Shown here piece after piece: positions 10,853 through 23,200 of a stretch of DNA of 64,000 nucleotides. The first letter of the stretch is position 1, and each line of letters opens with the position of its first letter. The position numbers and the translations under genes are program-made. The stretch comes from Biomphalaria glabrata. Taxonomy: Eukaryota > Mollusca > Gastropoda > Planorbidae. Location: the NCBI RefSeq assembly GCF_947242115.1, contig NC_074726.1, forward strand, positions 12,709,970 to 12,773,969, read 5' to 3'. The notes beneath the pieces are model-generated. The model did no database searches, was not told the origin of the DNA, and worked only from the letters and a program-made list of their open reading frames with translations.

Positions 10853-13800
10853 TCACTTGGGCTGTTGAATTTTTTGGGTGATCTGGGAAGGGCGAGGTCT
10901 GCTGTCATGCTGAGGCAGGGGTTTTTCATGGAAACTTTTAACAGCCTGAACAGTGAAGTCCTTGTCACCCTGTTGTATAGTACCGATACAGTAAGACATG
11001 ATAAAACTAATAGAATGACTCATTGCAAAAGTTTAAAGGTTTAGAATTTTATGGGGAAGTTGTTACTGTGACCAACAGAACAATAAAAACCAACTCACTA
11101 TTACATTGTAAAGATAAATTATCTTATTTAAATTTTTGGTCCAATTTTTTTGTTCAATGGAAATTTTTAAAAAATGAGACTGAAAACAGCTAAATTCTTG
11201 ATCAAATATTCAGTTTCGACTGTCACAAGAGCTCATTATGTAAACATCTTTTTTTGTGTGCATTGTGTTCTGTTTCAAATAAAAGCTGTTACTATCAAGT
11301 AGGATGGAATGATCTTGTCAAAAGCAACATATGTGATTGTATAGATACCAAACAAAATGTTTAGAACAGGTTTATAGCTGGACTAAGTGAGGCTTGTTTT
11401 GAACAAAAACTGCCTATAGCATTTCACATTTTGATTGCATTACATGAGTTTCTCCTTTTTGCCAGTCAAAAAGGAGAATTTTCTCAATACTGTGAAAAGA
11501 CTAAAGCTGAGCTGGTTAGTCATACTGTATGACATGACTCACTGCCAAAAACCATACATTCAGGTACACTAGAGGGAGTACGAAGAAAGGGTCGTCCTAA
11601 AAAAAAAAAAAGCTGGCTGGACAAAGTAAAAAAGTACAAGAATGGAATGCTAAGAACAACTGCTGACAGGGAAAAGTGGAGGGCTTGGTAATATGAACGG
11701 TCACAGCCCCCCCTACAACAAAAGTCAATGGACTAATTAGATGAGAAATTGTTAAGCTACTAAAAGAAACATGCCCTGTGAGATCAATTAGGGCATGATA
11801 CAATCAAATTTTCTAGCTACTGCAATGGCCTCGTTCAGTCATGAAGCGATGAGATGAATGCCTTGGCTTAACTATGGTCGGAACTATGTCAATTGTATTA
11901 ATTATTGAACACTCAAAAGAATGCTAAAAAATATTCCAATATAGAGCAAGCTGTTAGTGATAGAAACTTCCCTCATAGCAATATGATAATCAAAAAGTAT
12001 TACATGTCTTTTTAAAAACTAGTTTACATATCAGTATTCCCATTAGGTCTGCTTAATGCTAAAAAGCCTCAATAAAATCAGGCCCAGTAGAGCGCCACAG
12101 AGACGTCACCATCTTGGTGCTATGAATTGAGTTTCTACAAAATACTTCAAGTAATGACACTAACCTTGGTAACAACACCAGATACTAGAAGTGCTTGATG
12201 GTGCTTGTCCGTCTTGGGGGGACTGGAATTATTACAGAAACAGAAATGTCCATCAGCATTAATTAAACATTAACTAAACCAATTAAATATAAAAAAAACT
12301 TTTTGTTTGTGTTTTATTTTGATAATAGCCATGAATCATCTTTTCTCAACTACTTCATTTCTCTGTTCCAAGCTTAAGTTGTGTAAAATATGTGGGCAGA
12401 AAAAAATAAAACAAGAAAAGAGAGCTGGAAATGGTATAGACTGTGGAGAAACTCTGAGTGACCTACAGAGAAAGATGGAAAAAAAAAACACTAACATGCA
12501 TTCTGTTGGTAGAAGCTTAATAAGTATGAAAAAGTTAAGAAGCAATTCAGAAATGTCAAAAAGACCTCATAGAGAGTGATTTGTGCATACTTTGACAGAG
12601 GAATGCAAAGAATATATATATGAGAAAAATTAGAGCTACCTCTAAGTATATTCACAAAGAAAGAAATCTTGCCTTTTAAAAAAAAGTCATAAGCTTCTAG
12701 TAGTCCATTAATCAGTCACATCATCATTTACCTCACTAGGCATATTGAAGAGGTCAACACTTAGCCTCATTAAGACCAACTAGAGAGACCCCAAGACAAG
12801 ATGTGGAGGGTGCTATAAGAAGCGTTTGGCTTTAAACTACACTGTGGATTTTATAGGTAGTCTCTAGTCATCTGCAATGAGTCTCTAATATATTAGTTAT
12901 CAATCCAAAAAGTATGTGAATGACTAACCTAGATGAGCCGAATTCAGCTTCCTCTTCAGGGGTCATTGCAGGGGGTTCATTTTTTTCTCCCTCTTTCTTG
13001 TGCTGCACCACACGCATGCCGCCAACCTTAGCTGTTGAATTAATCAAGAAAACAATATAAACATCCATTAATGATGTGTGTGTTGTAATGTTACAAATTT
13101 TAAACAATATATTATATAAAATACACTTTTGTATAGCGTTGGGGCAACTCTACAATATTAGCTCTTAACAACTGAAAATTTTAGTAAGTGTAGTATTCTA
13201 GTAATACATTGTTCTCCTCAAATTTTCATATGCATACATATTAGTGATTTTATTATCTACTTGAATGTGAATATTTGTTTGTTATAATCTTCCAGGTCTA
13301 CTTTGGTTCTAGTTTCTTTATGTTGAGTTGAGGTCAGTTGAGGAGTCCCAAACAGAGGGCACATATTGATCCTCAGGAAAGTTCAATAACATTTTAGTTT
13401 TGATTTTGTTTTTGTTAGATTTGTAAAAAAAAAATTAAATAAACCTGAATGCTTTATTTTTTAATTGTAGAGCAGGCTATGGAGCCTAAATCAAGTTTCT
13501 TGGGTCGGACTAAGTCAAAATCTTTGGACCATTATTGTAGCGTTTGCAATTTTGATGCGTAGGCCATGGCAGTCTGTGAAGCCTTAAAAGTCATTGACTC
13601 TCAACTCGGCAAGGGACATTTGAGGGCAACAGATTGTTGTGGTCACAGACTCAAAACCTGTACTTCAGGTTTTGCAAAAGCCTTGAAACATGGCCCCCCA
13701 ATATTGACACTGTCATCATGGCTTCACACAACATAAAGCAACGATATGGCACCCCTGTAATAATGCAGTGGGTACAGTCACATAGGTGTGACTGGCAATA

Positions 13801-16573
13801 TCATCACAGACTCGTGGCACACCAAGGAGGGCTAACACCACCAAACGAGCAGGCTGTGAGTTTTCATCATGCTCTTGCTATAATAAAAAAAAAAATAGAA
13901 ATGGAAAAGTGGTTTGAGTGTGCTGAGCAAGCTATTATAGCTGTTGGCTAATACTCTCATGGCTATGGCCAAATTTTGACTCACGGTTCCCCACTGCAGG
14001 GAAGAAGACTGCCCCAGACTTGCTGATCTCGAGAGGTCTGGGAAACCAAAATTCTCTACCTGTATGGTGACATGTATGCACTACGCAAAACAGCAGGCTT
14101 TCTGTCCAGGCTTTTGCAAGAGAGGATTTGAGCCTCTCAAGCCCTCACTCAAATGGAGTTTGATGATGATAATGAAGCATTTTTAAAATCAATTCTTAGT
14201 ACTTCAATGTATAGATCATAAATATCTTGCCAACATCCCACCCATGAATGTTCACAAAAAAATATAATCAAAAGTTATCTTATAATCAAGTAACAACTTG
14301 ACAGTCATCCCAAAACCTCTAAAAACCATTTTTTCCCAAGATTTGTTAAAGAACATTACAAATGGTTGCTATTGCGTTTTTTTTTTCAATAAGAAACATT
14401 CTTAGAGATGCCTTCTAATGTATATTAAATTCTTGGTGTATCTTATAAAACAAGAGACATGGTGTGTATTTGAGGCATTTTTAGTAACTGTGCTTAAATC
14501 CTCCCCATTAACAGAGCCTGTAATATATAGGTCTACTTTTGTGTTTTGAACTGTATTTGTAGACAGTGCTAAATAAATATACACTTCATTTTAATACTGG
14601 GTAACACTTAATAGATCCAGAAAAGTTATCAATGACTTATTTTAAAAATAAGATATTTTAAAAGCTGTATTAAGCTCTCACCCCCCCCGCCCAAAAATTT
14701 CTTTAGACAAAATGATGGGTAACAGACTAAAAAAAGAAAACTACAGTTCTTTCTAGTGCTAAATCTAGATCTTGCATTAACTTGGAATGAAGGCCTAGAC
14801 CTATAAAGTTTTGGACCTGCAAACTATTGGAAGTCCTGGAGGTGGATTGGACTGCAAGACTTCATGCTAAAAGGAGGAGAGATAAAGCAAAAAATAAGTT
14901 GAGAATGACTTTGACGTTTGCATACTAAATAATGGCTTTTCGGGAGGGGGGGATTAAACCTATTACCATATTTTCTTTCAAGCACAATTTCTTTTACAAT
15001 TTCCTGGGCTTTTATGACCGAAATAACTTTTACAGACTTTTCATGGTGCTGCAAGCAAACCATTCTCACTAAAAAAATATTCAAAAAAAGGATTGCAAGG
15101 CAAGTGACATACATGTGTTCCCTTTTCAATCATAAAGCCAAAAAGATCTATGTAGATTCTAGGTTTTGCCCAGCTGATGCAACATGTGCTTTACAATAAT
15201 TTTAGCACCAGAAGCACTCTCATTCATGTGTAGGAGACTCTTTCAAACCTCTTAATATCAGAGCACTTTATCGCCAAGTAAATTCGACCTTGCATATAAT
15301 ATTATATATAGGAATACAATTTAATAACTGAGTTAAAAATAGAAAAATGGAATGTGCACCATACTACCATGAAGTATTTCTGTAACAGCCATCAAAATAA
15401 AGACGCTTTGATTGAAAAAATGTGTGATTCTATGTGGGAGACTAAACTGGAGGGGGGGGGGGGGAGAGAGAGACTCGATAAGGCAGCTTTACTTTTACTC
15501 TAAAATCTAGAAATAGAGTTAAGATCCTGGCAGGAAAAAAAAGAGGGGTGGGAACTTAGTGGGAAGTATGGCACTTAGAATGGACCTAGATTCTAGTTCA
15601 CAATCACTTAATCAATGTCAGAGAGTCACTCAGACTATTAAAATCTATTATTAGGTTTAGTAGATCTAAGTGATTAGTAAGACTTGATTTGTGTTGTCAC
15701 AAAATCACATACAGACACTAGTGACTAAACTATCTAGATATATCTGCTGGCGGCGCCCTGACCGCACTTCTCAGTGGTGGAGGCTGTTAAACTAGTTAAA
15801 GCACAGTGCAGGACAGGCCATTGTGACATCATTGTCCTGTTGGCTCATACTCATACTTCTCATAGCTATGGCCAAGTTTTGATTCACTGTGTAGTGTGCT
15901 GCTGCGGGGAAGAAGAGGAAACAGTGTCTTATATTCATTTTGACTCCCCCAGACTTGCTATCTCTGTCACGAAATTCTCGACCTGTATGATGACATGAAT
16001 TTTGATGAAGACTATCATCTATGTTATGTACACTACGTAAGACAGCAGTGTTTCTGTCCAGGGCTTTTGCAAGAGAGAGCCTCTCAAGCCCTCACTCAAA
16101 TGGAGTTTGATGATGATCTCTACTGGCAGTACTGGAGCACTGGACTGGCTGACTCTCTATACTCTATAGACGGATAGTGACTATAGTCTATACTACGCTA
16201 TAGACTATACACACAGCAGGTCACACTAGTGTGACTAGGCAGGTCTAATAAATTGTTGCTGAACTTCAATTTGTTCCTACTAGATCTACAAACTGTAACA
16301 AACAGAATGTTAAATATCTAATAATTCTAATCTAACACTAGCAGTAGCCCGTAGGGTAGGGCCTAGTCTAGAGTCTAGGCCCACTTAGCTTCTTACTTAG
16401 GCCTAGAGTCTAGGAACACTTGCCCACTACTCCACTACTAGGCGTGACTAGCCTAGGTCTAACTAAGTATTTAATTAAAGAGTCTAGATTACTCTAGTGT
16501 CTCTAGATATAGTGATGTACATACTTGCAGGAGGATGCCCTGCCTTAAGATCTACTGTTGATTCTTCGGACAT
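10853..16573 (-). CDS. DAP: Death-associated protein 1 (DAP/DAPL1 family), complete
   Basis: Four exons on the minus strand: 16573-16525, 13031-12929, 12222-12165 and 10969-10853 (stop TGA 10855-10853). Phases 1, 2 and 0 agree across the three GT-AG introns, giving 108 residues (human DAP1 has 102). The family hallmarks are in order: KAGHPPATKVGGMRVVQ near residues 10-26, VSGVVTKGDKDF in the middle, FHEKPLPQH, and a C-terminal IQQPK. The chain is hydrophilic, with no TM segment or fold I can see, as expected for this disordered family. Known roles are negative control of autophagy downstream of mTOR; egg relatives of DAP have been found blocking the peptide exit tunnel of stored ribosomes. 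The start was chosen because it directly precedes the conserved box and opens a frame with the right phase. Intron 1 (3.5 kb) and intron 3 (1.2 kb) carry LINE 3' ends. Confidence 0.93.
11565..11760 (+). mobile_element. LINE ORF2 C-terminal tail, degraded
   Basis: The plus frame reads GTLEGVRRKGRPKK, then a Trp-rich basic stretch (WLDKVKK, REKWRAW). This is the 'kGRPkk-W-D' tail common to many non-LTR retrotransposon reverse-transcriptase ORFs. A poly(A)-like run interrupts it near 11600, and the frame is broken by a stop just after RAW. It lies in DAP intron 3, antisense to the gene. Confidence 0.65.
13490..14190 (+). mobile_element. LINE 3' end with RNase H region, degraded
   Basis: Conceptual pieces include AVCEALKVIDSQLGKGHLRA, then TDSKPVLQVL-like and MASHNIKQRYGTPVIMQWVQ segments and a VTGN motif in another frame. 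These are typical of the RNase H domain of I/Jockey-like LINEs. Further on come 'PRLADL' and a tail ending QALTQMEFDDD. The frame changes several times and carries stops, so it is dead. The same tail recurs at 15770-16150. It lies in DAP intron 1. Confidence 0.7.
15770..16150 (+). mobile_element. LINE 3' end, second copy of the 13490-14190 family
   Basis: It matches the last part of the 13490-14190 copy: 'tcatagctatggccaa', a GEEEETVSYIHFDSPRLA segment, then the LQERASQALTQMEFDDD tail. The copy lacks most of the RNase H region and is broken by frame changes. It lies in DAP intron 1, about 400 bases from exon 1. Confidence 0.7.
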
Positions 16574-17209
16574 TGTTATTGCTTTAAATAGTTTAAAAAC
16601 AATTGCTCAAACAAGATGCAAGTATATAGAAAGTCTAAAAGCTTCAGAATATATCAATATTCAGATAATAAAAAGTAATGTCTGCAATGTTTACAGTTGG
16701 TTCAAATAAAAAAACCCAGATGATTAAAGTTCGCAAACAAAAAAAAACTAAACAAAGGCGTGGAGATAATATTCTTATAGTTATTTTTGTGCCAAGGAAA
16801 TCAGAGTTTTAATGTTTAAAATAATTTTTTAAATAAAGGATAAAAAATGTCTGTTATCTTCTGGCACACAAAGTAGGCCTACTTTTAATCGACATCATTA
16901 AAACTTTCTAATATTGTCTGTGTAAGTAACGTCTGTATTTTATAAGATTAGATAAGAAAATCCCAAACAGACCACGGCAATGTTTAGTGTACAACGCCTG
17001 CATAGTGAGAACGTTTCTCTAAGGTAGTGAGAGCTGGTCAACATATATGTATCAAGAGCAAAGATTTAAGATTTCATTTATATTGCCTGAGACACATATA
17101 ATAATGAGCATCTCCTGAGGAGATCGTGTCAACCAATCAAGATGTGCAATTGGCCAGTACACACAGTATATTCTCTTTTAACAGAGACACGTCCCCGCAT
17201 GCCGTCATC

Positions 17210-17450
17210 CATCCCAGTGGTGCTACAACCCATGGAGAGCCCTGGCTTGCTTTAGCACATCTCTCCATTCTGATCTATCATGTGCTTTACGTCTCCATGC
17301 CCGGACTTTCAGCTGTTGTAGATCTGCCACTACGTCATCTAACCAGTCATCTAGCCACCGTATTCGTGGTCTGCCTTTTGTTTTTTGCAGGTGAACAATC
17401 TTTGCTCCTGTTCTCTGGCCATCCCCGCATGCCAAATGGAAGAACTCCAA
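17210..17450 (-). mobile_element. LINE ORF2 C-terminal tail
   Basis: On the minus strand a 75-codon frame reads KTKGRPRIRWLDD near 17370, repeats part of WLDDVVADLQ, and ends RSEWRDVLKQARALHGL. This is a standard non-LTR retrotransposon ORF2 terminus (compare 'qDR-eWR-vv-qa-aLhGl'). The upstream part, to about 17620, may be a different fragment. It lies in the intergenic stretch upstream of DAP. Confidence 0.75.
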
Positions 17451-17989
17451 AGAACATATATAGACCTACTCTTAAGTGCCGTGATTGTTGAGGGAGTCAT
17501 ACCGTGACGAAGGCGCCGGTCATACTCAATAAGGGACACCAAAGACTGACCCACAGAGATGTCTGCAAACGAGATCTGAGGACAAGCAACAATTAAAGAA
17601 TATGAAAGGAAATCGTGCAAGATCGGACAGCATGGAGGTAAACTTTTTTTTTACTGTGTCTGGTATAAACCTCGCCGAGATTCAAGCAAAGGGAATGAGG
17701 CAGCTATATAGACATAAGAATAGGAAAGCCAGCTGCCCTATGAGATAGCTTTAGAAAAACAAACACTAAATTCTGGGGATAAAAACCCAACTAACTTTGT
17801 TTAAAGTACAATGTGCACGATTGCCAACACGAAATGTGTAATACGTCACCGAGTTCGTTGTTGTTTATTTGGGTTGAAAGTTTAAAAGTTCAAAATCGAT
17901 CAATAAGAACCATGAACTTTTCTATGGGGAGAAAACTTGGTATTAATTTATATTCTAAAAATAGGACCTTACGGAACATTAGTCTAGCC

Positions 17990-18515
17990 TTGGTGCACGT
18001 CAAGTAATGTCATCGTATCTTATATAATACAGACGTTACTTCAAAAAAGATGATTACGTCATACGAGTCATGCATTTAGTCATGCATATTATTGGCAATG
18101 ACCTAAACTCCGCCAAGTCACTGGTTTTCCTGGCTAGCTCAGGCAACCCATTCCATGCTCCAATAGCGTTAGGGAAGAAGGAGCTTTTGTACAAATTTGT
18201 CCTAGCACATGGAACGAGGAATGTGCCTTTCTCCTTGTGTCTTTCTGAGTATTTTATTAAATTTTGTTTTTGTATTTGAAGATTATAATATGGTTCAGTG
18301 TTTTATGTATAATTGCTACTTTACTTTTAAGTCTTCTATCCTGAAGGCTTTCTAAATTTAGTGATATTACTAAAGGTGTTACACTAGTCAAATGTGAATA
18401 TTCGTTTGTTATGAATCTCAGTGCTCTATTATGTGTCTGTTCCAGTTTCTTAATGTTTTCTTGATTAATTTATTGTATCCTGGGGAGGAATGGGTGTCAA
18501 AATCAGCCAGGGCAT
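17990..18515 (-). mobile_element. CR1-type LINE 3' end, degraded
   Basis: Read on the minus strand: KKLEQTHNRALRFITNEYS, then LNLESLQDRRLKSKVAIIHK, then the ERHKEKGTFLVPCARTN segment, SSFFPNAIGAWNGLPELA and SDLAEFRSL. The order and motifs are those of CR1/L2-like ORF2 C-termini. The frame is broken at a couple of points. Its 3' untranslated end ('gcatgactaaatgcatgac', then 'gtctgtattatataagat') is shared with copies at 27405-27565 (+) and 56896-56965 (+). Confidence 0.8.
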
Positions 18516-20207
18516 TTATTCTATATGATCCAGCCCACAAGTTGTATGCCAAATGATAGATCTATATATTATCAAAATCATTGGTCATTGTTTAGGATGT
18601 AATAATCTTCAATTTTAGCATTTAGCATCTACAGGAAAACATGTATAACTGATCTATATAGGCAGCTCCTGTATGTCAGTTCTACTGACTTAAATTGCAT
18701 TCAAAACAATTCATGACCACAAAATGAACCATTATGTGACTCTACATTATCATTAACATAGTTTGTAAGAGGAAATGATCGAAACTCTTGGTTGATAAAA
18801 AAAAAAAAGGTTGAATTATAGTATTATATATTACAATGTGCATACAATAAGCAGGGTATGCTATGAGAAGACCAAAAAGTAGGTAGCATTTATTTTTGGC
18901 CCAATAAATAAATAATAATGAATTTATATAATATATAAATATAAAAATGAAGTTATAGTTTCAACAGCCAAACCCATTTCAAGAAAGAAAGTGTGTAAAA
19001 TAAACTGACATTGTCACCTTACTTAAAAGTATATACATAAAAAAACGAAATGATACACTTTTAGAAGACCAAGAGTAGGTTGCCCCTATTTTTTAATACA
19101 AAAAAGAAAAAAATGAAGTAAAAAAGGTTGGATGCATGGTATGTGCTGTTCACAGTCATCATGATGGTTCTGAGTTTGAATCCTGCAGTGTTATACCCTG
19201 CTGTCATGCAACAGGTTTGAAACTCAATTACAAAATAAATAATCTTAACTAACAAAACTCATCAAACAAATTAGACAGTGTAAGACACCTTGTTATACAG
19301 ATGTTTTACTTGTATGTGCATTGGATATATATGTATATTTCATTTTAAAGCAGTTTAATCTATTTGGTTCACAATATCGACAATATTTTTAGTTACTGAG
19401 CTCTTAACACAGACGGAGCAACACAAACACAAATAGAAGCTGTTCTCTAGCAAGGCTGCAAACAAAAAGCAAGATTTTATTGGTATCATAAAAATTCTGG
19501 AACATGTATAACATTGTTTATAACTAAATTTCATTTTGATAAAAAAAAATGTATATTAGTTTGCTGATTGAAATGAATAGAAATAGAGAGGCACATTAAA
19601 TTATGTAGTATTGTGTACAAAAATGTACAGAGGAATGCTTACAAATAAGATCTAGAATCACAAAAAAATGAAAAAAGTAATTATTAAAATTTGATTCACC
19701 AAGAACAAACATGCACAACTCTGCCAGTAGATAAATGCAACACTTATGCAAATATATAGTGTTCACTCAGCCTCCATGTTCCCTCCCTGAAAACTACAAA
19801 TTCAGGAAAATACGTTATGTACTGTACATTAGGTGAAATAAAATATAATTCACAAAATGTATCAATAATCTTACACTAAACTGGTTGACAACTAAATGAA
19901 TATTAACTCTAAATTTGAAAGCTTTTAATCATTATTTTTTCTTTACTTAAAATTGCTATATTTGATTAAATATATACGATTATTACACAAATGAAACCAA
20001 AAAAAAAAAAATAAATAAAATATAATTTTTAGTTAAACATGTAATTATCGCAAGTATGGGCTCCTAGTTTTCACAATATTGTAAAAAAAAAAAATGTACA
20101 ATAATGATACAAAATTTTTTAGAAATTTTGGAAGATGCCAAAAGGTAGACATACTTAGATCTTTGAACAGTTCGAAAAAAAAAATCACATAAACCAATAA
20201 GTAGCAA
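18516..20207. other. Gene-free stretch between DAP and the nucleotidyltransferase gene
   Basis: AT-rich with no supported coding region. About 19125-19260 resembles the worn SINE copies at 40120 and 45545 (a 'gagtttgaatcctgc' B-box-like motif followed by 'acaggtttgaaact'). The last kilobase may hold the 3' UTR of the minus-strand gene that stops at 20208. Confidence 0.45.
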
Positions 20208-23200
20208 TCATAAGCCTCTACAGGTCATGAGCCATTGCATACACAGGTTATAATCAGGATTCTCCTTCAACCTGCTCTCTCTTTGAGCCAATTTTTCTTT
20301 CACATCTCTGTACTGGTCATGTAACTGTTTCAAAATACTCTCTCTACTCCACTCCTAAGGAAAAAGATTAAAAGCTAAATTTAAAATCATCAGTTGTTAA
20401 ATAGACAGAAGATTTTGGCTTCTCCATTTTGAACCAGACTTTTTTGGCACTAATTGACTGAGACAAACAATATACGTTCAAGCAATTATGTCTTTGAAAA
20501 GATTGATACACTTTTATGTACTACATATGTGTGCTCAAATTATGTAATTCTTTTTATGTATAAAACAGTAGCTTTTCTTTCCATGAGATTTAAGAATAAG
20601 AGATTTGTCATACTACATATATATATATATATGTTGGTGTCATTGTCCAATGTTACGTTGCAGTAGATCTTAGATATCTTTAGATGAGTGAGGTGAAGAG
20701 AGTGAAATAGAGATGAAGTAATTTTTAAATAACCTGTAAAAATGGTCCTGTCAATAGAGAGGGTCAGTGGGATCAAGAAGGAGTAGGAATGATGGTCACT
20801 TTAAGGCCAAGGGTATTGAGTGACAGAGTGTGTAGCTGAGGAATCCTCTAAAGTGAAGATGGGAGGGCCAGACATCTTTGTATAATTGTGAGGAGGTCAA
20901 AGCATTCTGTTGGTTGTATGGATATCTCTCCCTTTTTCTCTCAGTCTTAATGTGTTGATAGAAATGAAGACTGCAGTAATTAAAACAAAAATGTTTAGCA
21001 TAAAATGTTTTTATTTTTTTCTTAAGTTATTGTCAGAACTTCTGTCAACCAAAATGGTGATACTAAAATGTAGAGTGCCAATAAAAGATATTTAAATAAA
21101 AAATTAATGTCTCTAAAAATTTAATTTAAAAAATGGAGTGTTCAAGAAAAAGTATTTGGTTCATCTGTACAGTTTGCCCTGAAAAAAATCACCAGCATGA
21201 AATAAGGCCTCTATAATAATTGGCAAATGATTCTGTAAATGTAGTGAAGGGTACTTTTTTTTCCTATGCTAGGACCCAGAAATTGTTCAGACTTTGATGA
21301 TTAGATTTTGAATAAACCAAGCTTCTTTCAAAGCAGATCTTTATAGCCATGCAAATGGCAAGATCAGCATGGTAGAGTACAACAGGGCCCTATAAACCAT
21401 TTATTTAATAATCGATCCTCAATATCCTTTTTTTTTTTATGTACCAGTACCTTGCACCATAATTGTATGAATTCCACTAACAATTTGTTCTTACCCCTTC
21501 ATGTTGTGTTCTAACATTCATTACAAAGTCCCTTATTGGGCCATTTAACCTGACAGGTGGCACCTCCCCAGTCATCATGTACTGCAGGCAATGAAGCTTA
21601 TGAAAATTCTGAGGATAATCAAATGAGAAAAATCTGTGCATATTGTTAACAATAAAGTTATTAATAATAAACTGTTAGCTACAAGTTTGTTGCCGACTAA
21701 TGAACATGATAAAAAAACAAAATCATTAAGCATTTTTGGATGCAAACATGTTTTCACCAATATATAGTTTTTCAGCAACACATTTTTTTAAACTGTTGAC
21801 TTGCAACATGGGAGAGTGCTGCTATTCTATGAGAAACTAATGTTCTTCAATCCTCCCAGTCAGTAGATATCTGCATTAGTCTATCATCAGAAAGGCAGCT
21901 AAACTCTTTTCAATCTCTAAAAACCAGATTTTGGTCTGACTACAATTTCTGTGTACTTTCTCCATTGTGCCATAAAGGATAATATTGGCCAAAGTATGAC
22001 CTCTTACAGTGTTTCCAAGCTACAGGTATAAGATTTTGTCCTCTCCAAGCACAGCCCAGTCCATTCTGTTAGCTTTGGACTAGTTGCATGTCAAACTTTT
22101 TAAATTCTGTTACCATATACTGATAACATGCAATGTTCTGCTTATCATAAACCTAGAAATCTTCTGCAAAATATATTCTTAAAGGCTTAAATGTCTTTCA
22201 GCTTAAAGATTCAGTGTCCATCTCTCATAATCAAAAATAGTATGGTATAAAAATTGTTAGCAAGAGCAATGTTAATCTCATTAAAAATGTTACTCTTAAT
22301 TTCCCCACTTCATAAAAGAGGCCAGGTTAAAAAAAAATAAATTTTTAAACAATATTCAATTTCCTTATTATATATGTTTATAAAGTGTAAGCCTTTAAAA
22401 AGTTGATGGATATGTTGACTTCATCAAGAGTTTGTCTGTCAAGTTTTATGGAACATCTTGTATTCTGCCTGGCTGATAGTTTTGCAGTTTTAGAAGCTGG
22501 TTTTTAAATCCCAGCAGCATTCAGTGTGTTAGTAAGGTCTATATCATCTGAGAACATATCATTGGACACAGGTCCCTATTAATTAAGTCCCTCAATTATA
22601 TGCATCATGATATACTCTAGGAATATGTTAAACAGAACAGAGAGAATGTATGTTCAGTTCTACTTCAATGATGCTAAGGTAAAACAAATAACATTGACAA
22701 TATTCTTATTTGTTGAATTCTATCATTGCTTGCAACTTGGCTTTTTGCCAAAAATTCAATCTACAGTTATTCTTTCAACTAGCTATTATGTTCAAAAGAA
22801 CAGTAACTTTACACACACACACTAATTCTTTCCATTGGACAACTTGAAATAAATTGTCTGAACTAGCAAAGTTGACCATATTAATCTTTAAAATGCAGAT
22901 ATTAAGTTGAAAAGCATCTGCATTCCATTAGATAGAAGAGTGTACCGGTAACTCTCAAAATGTGTAGAAAAAGATAATAATGTTACCTGATAGAAAAGCT
23001 TTCTGTCCCTTTTGACAGAATGCACCAGTTTTCCTGTCGCTATAGACTTCATGTTATTTTTTATTAATCCTAAATACTGAAGTATGGCTTTTTCAGTGAC
23101 AAATTCTTTCTTATGTTTGGAAAGTTCCTATTTAGAAAAGAAAAAAAAAAGTCTGTTAGAATATGCCAAAAATATTAAGTTCTATCTCCTGGTTTATAAC

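Noticed and set aside
12307-12579. 90-codon plus-strand frame with many Lys and Cys
   Set aside because: It lies antisense in a DAP intron, is of low complexity and shows no family resemblance.
13634-13951. 105-codon plus-strand frame that looks like a gene
   Set aside because: It is part of a degraded LINE RNase H region with several frame changes.
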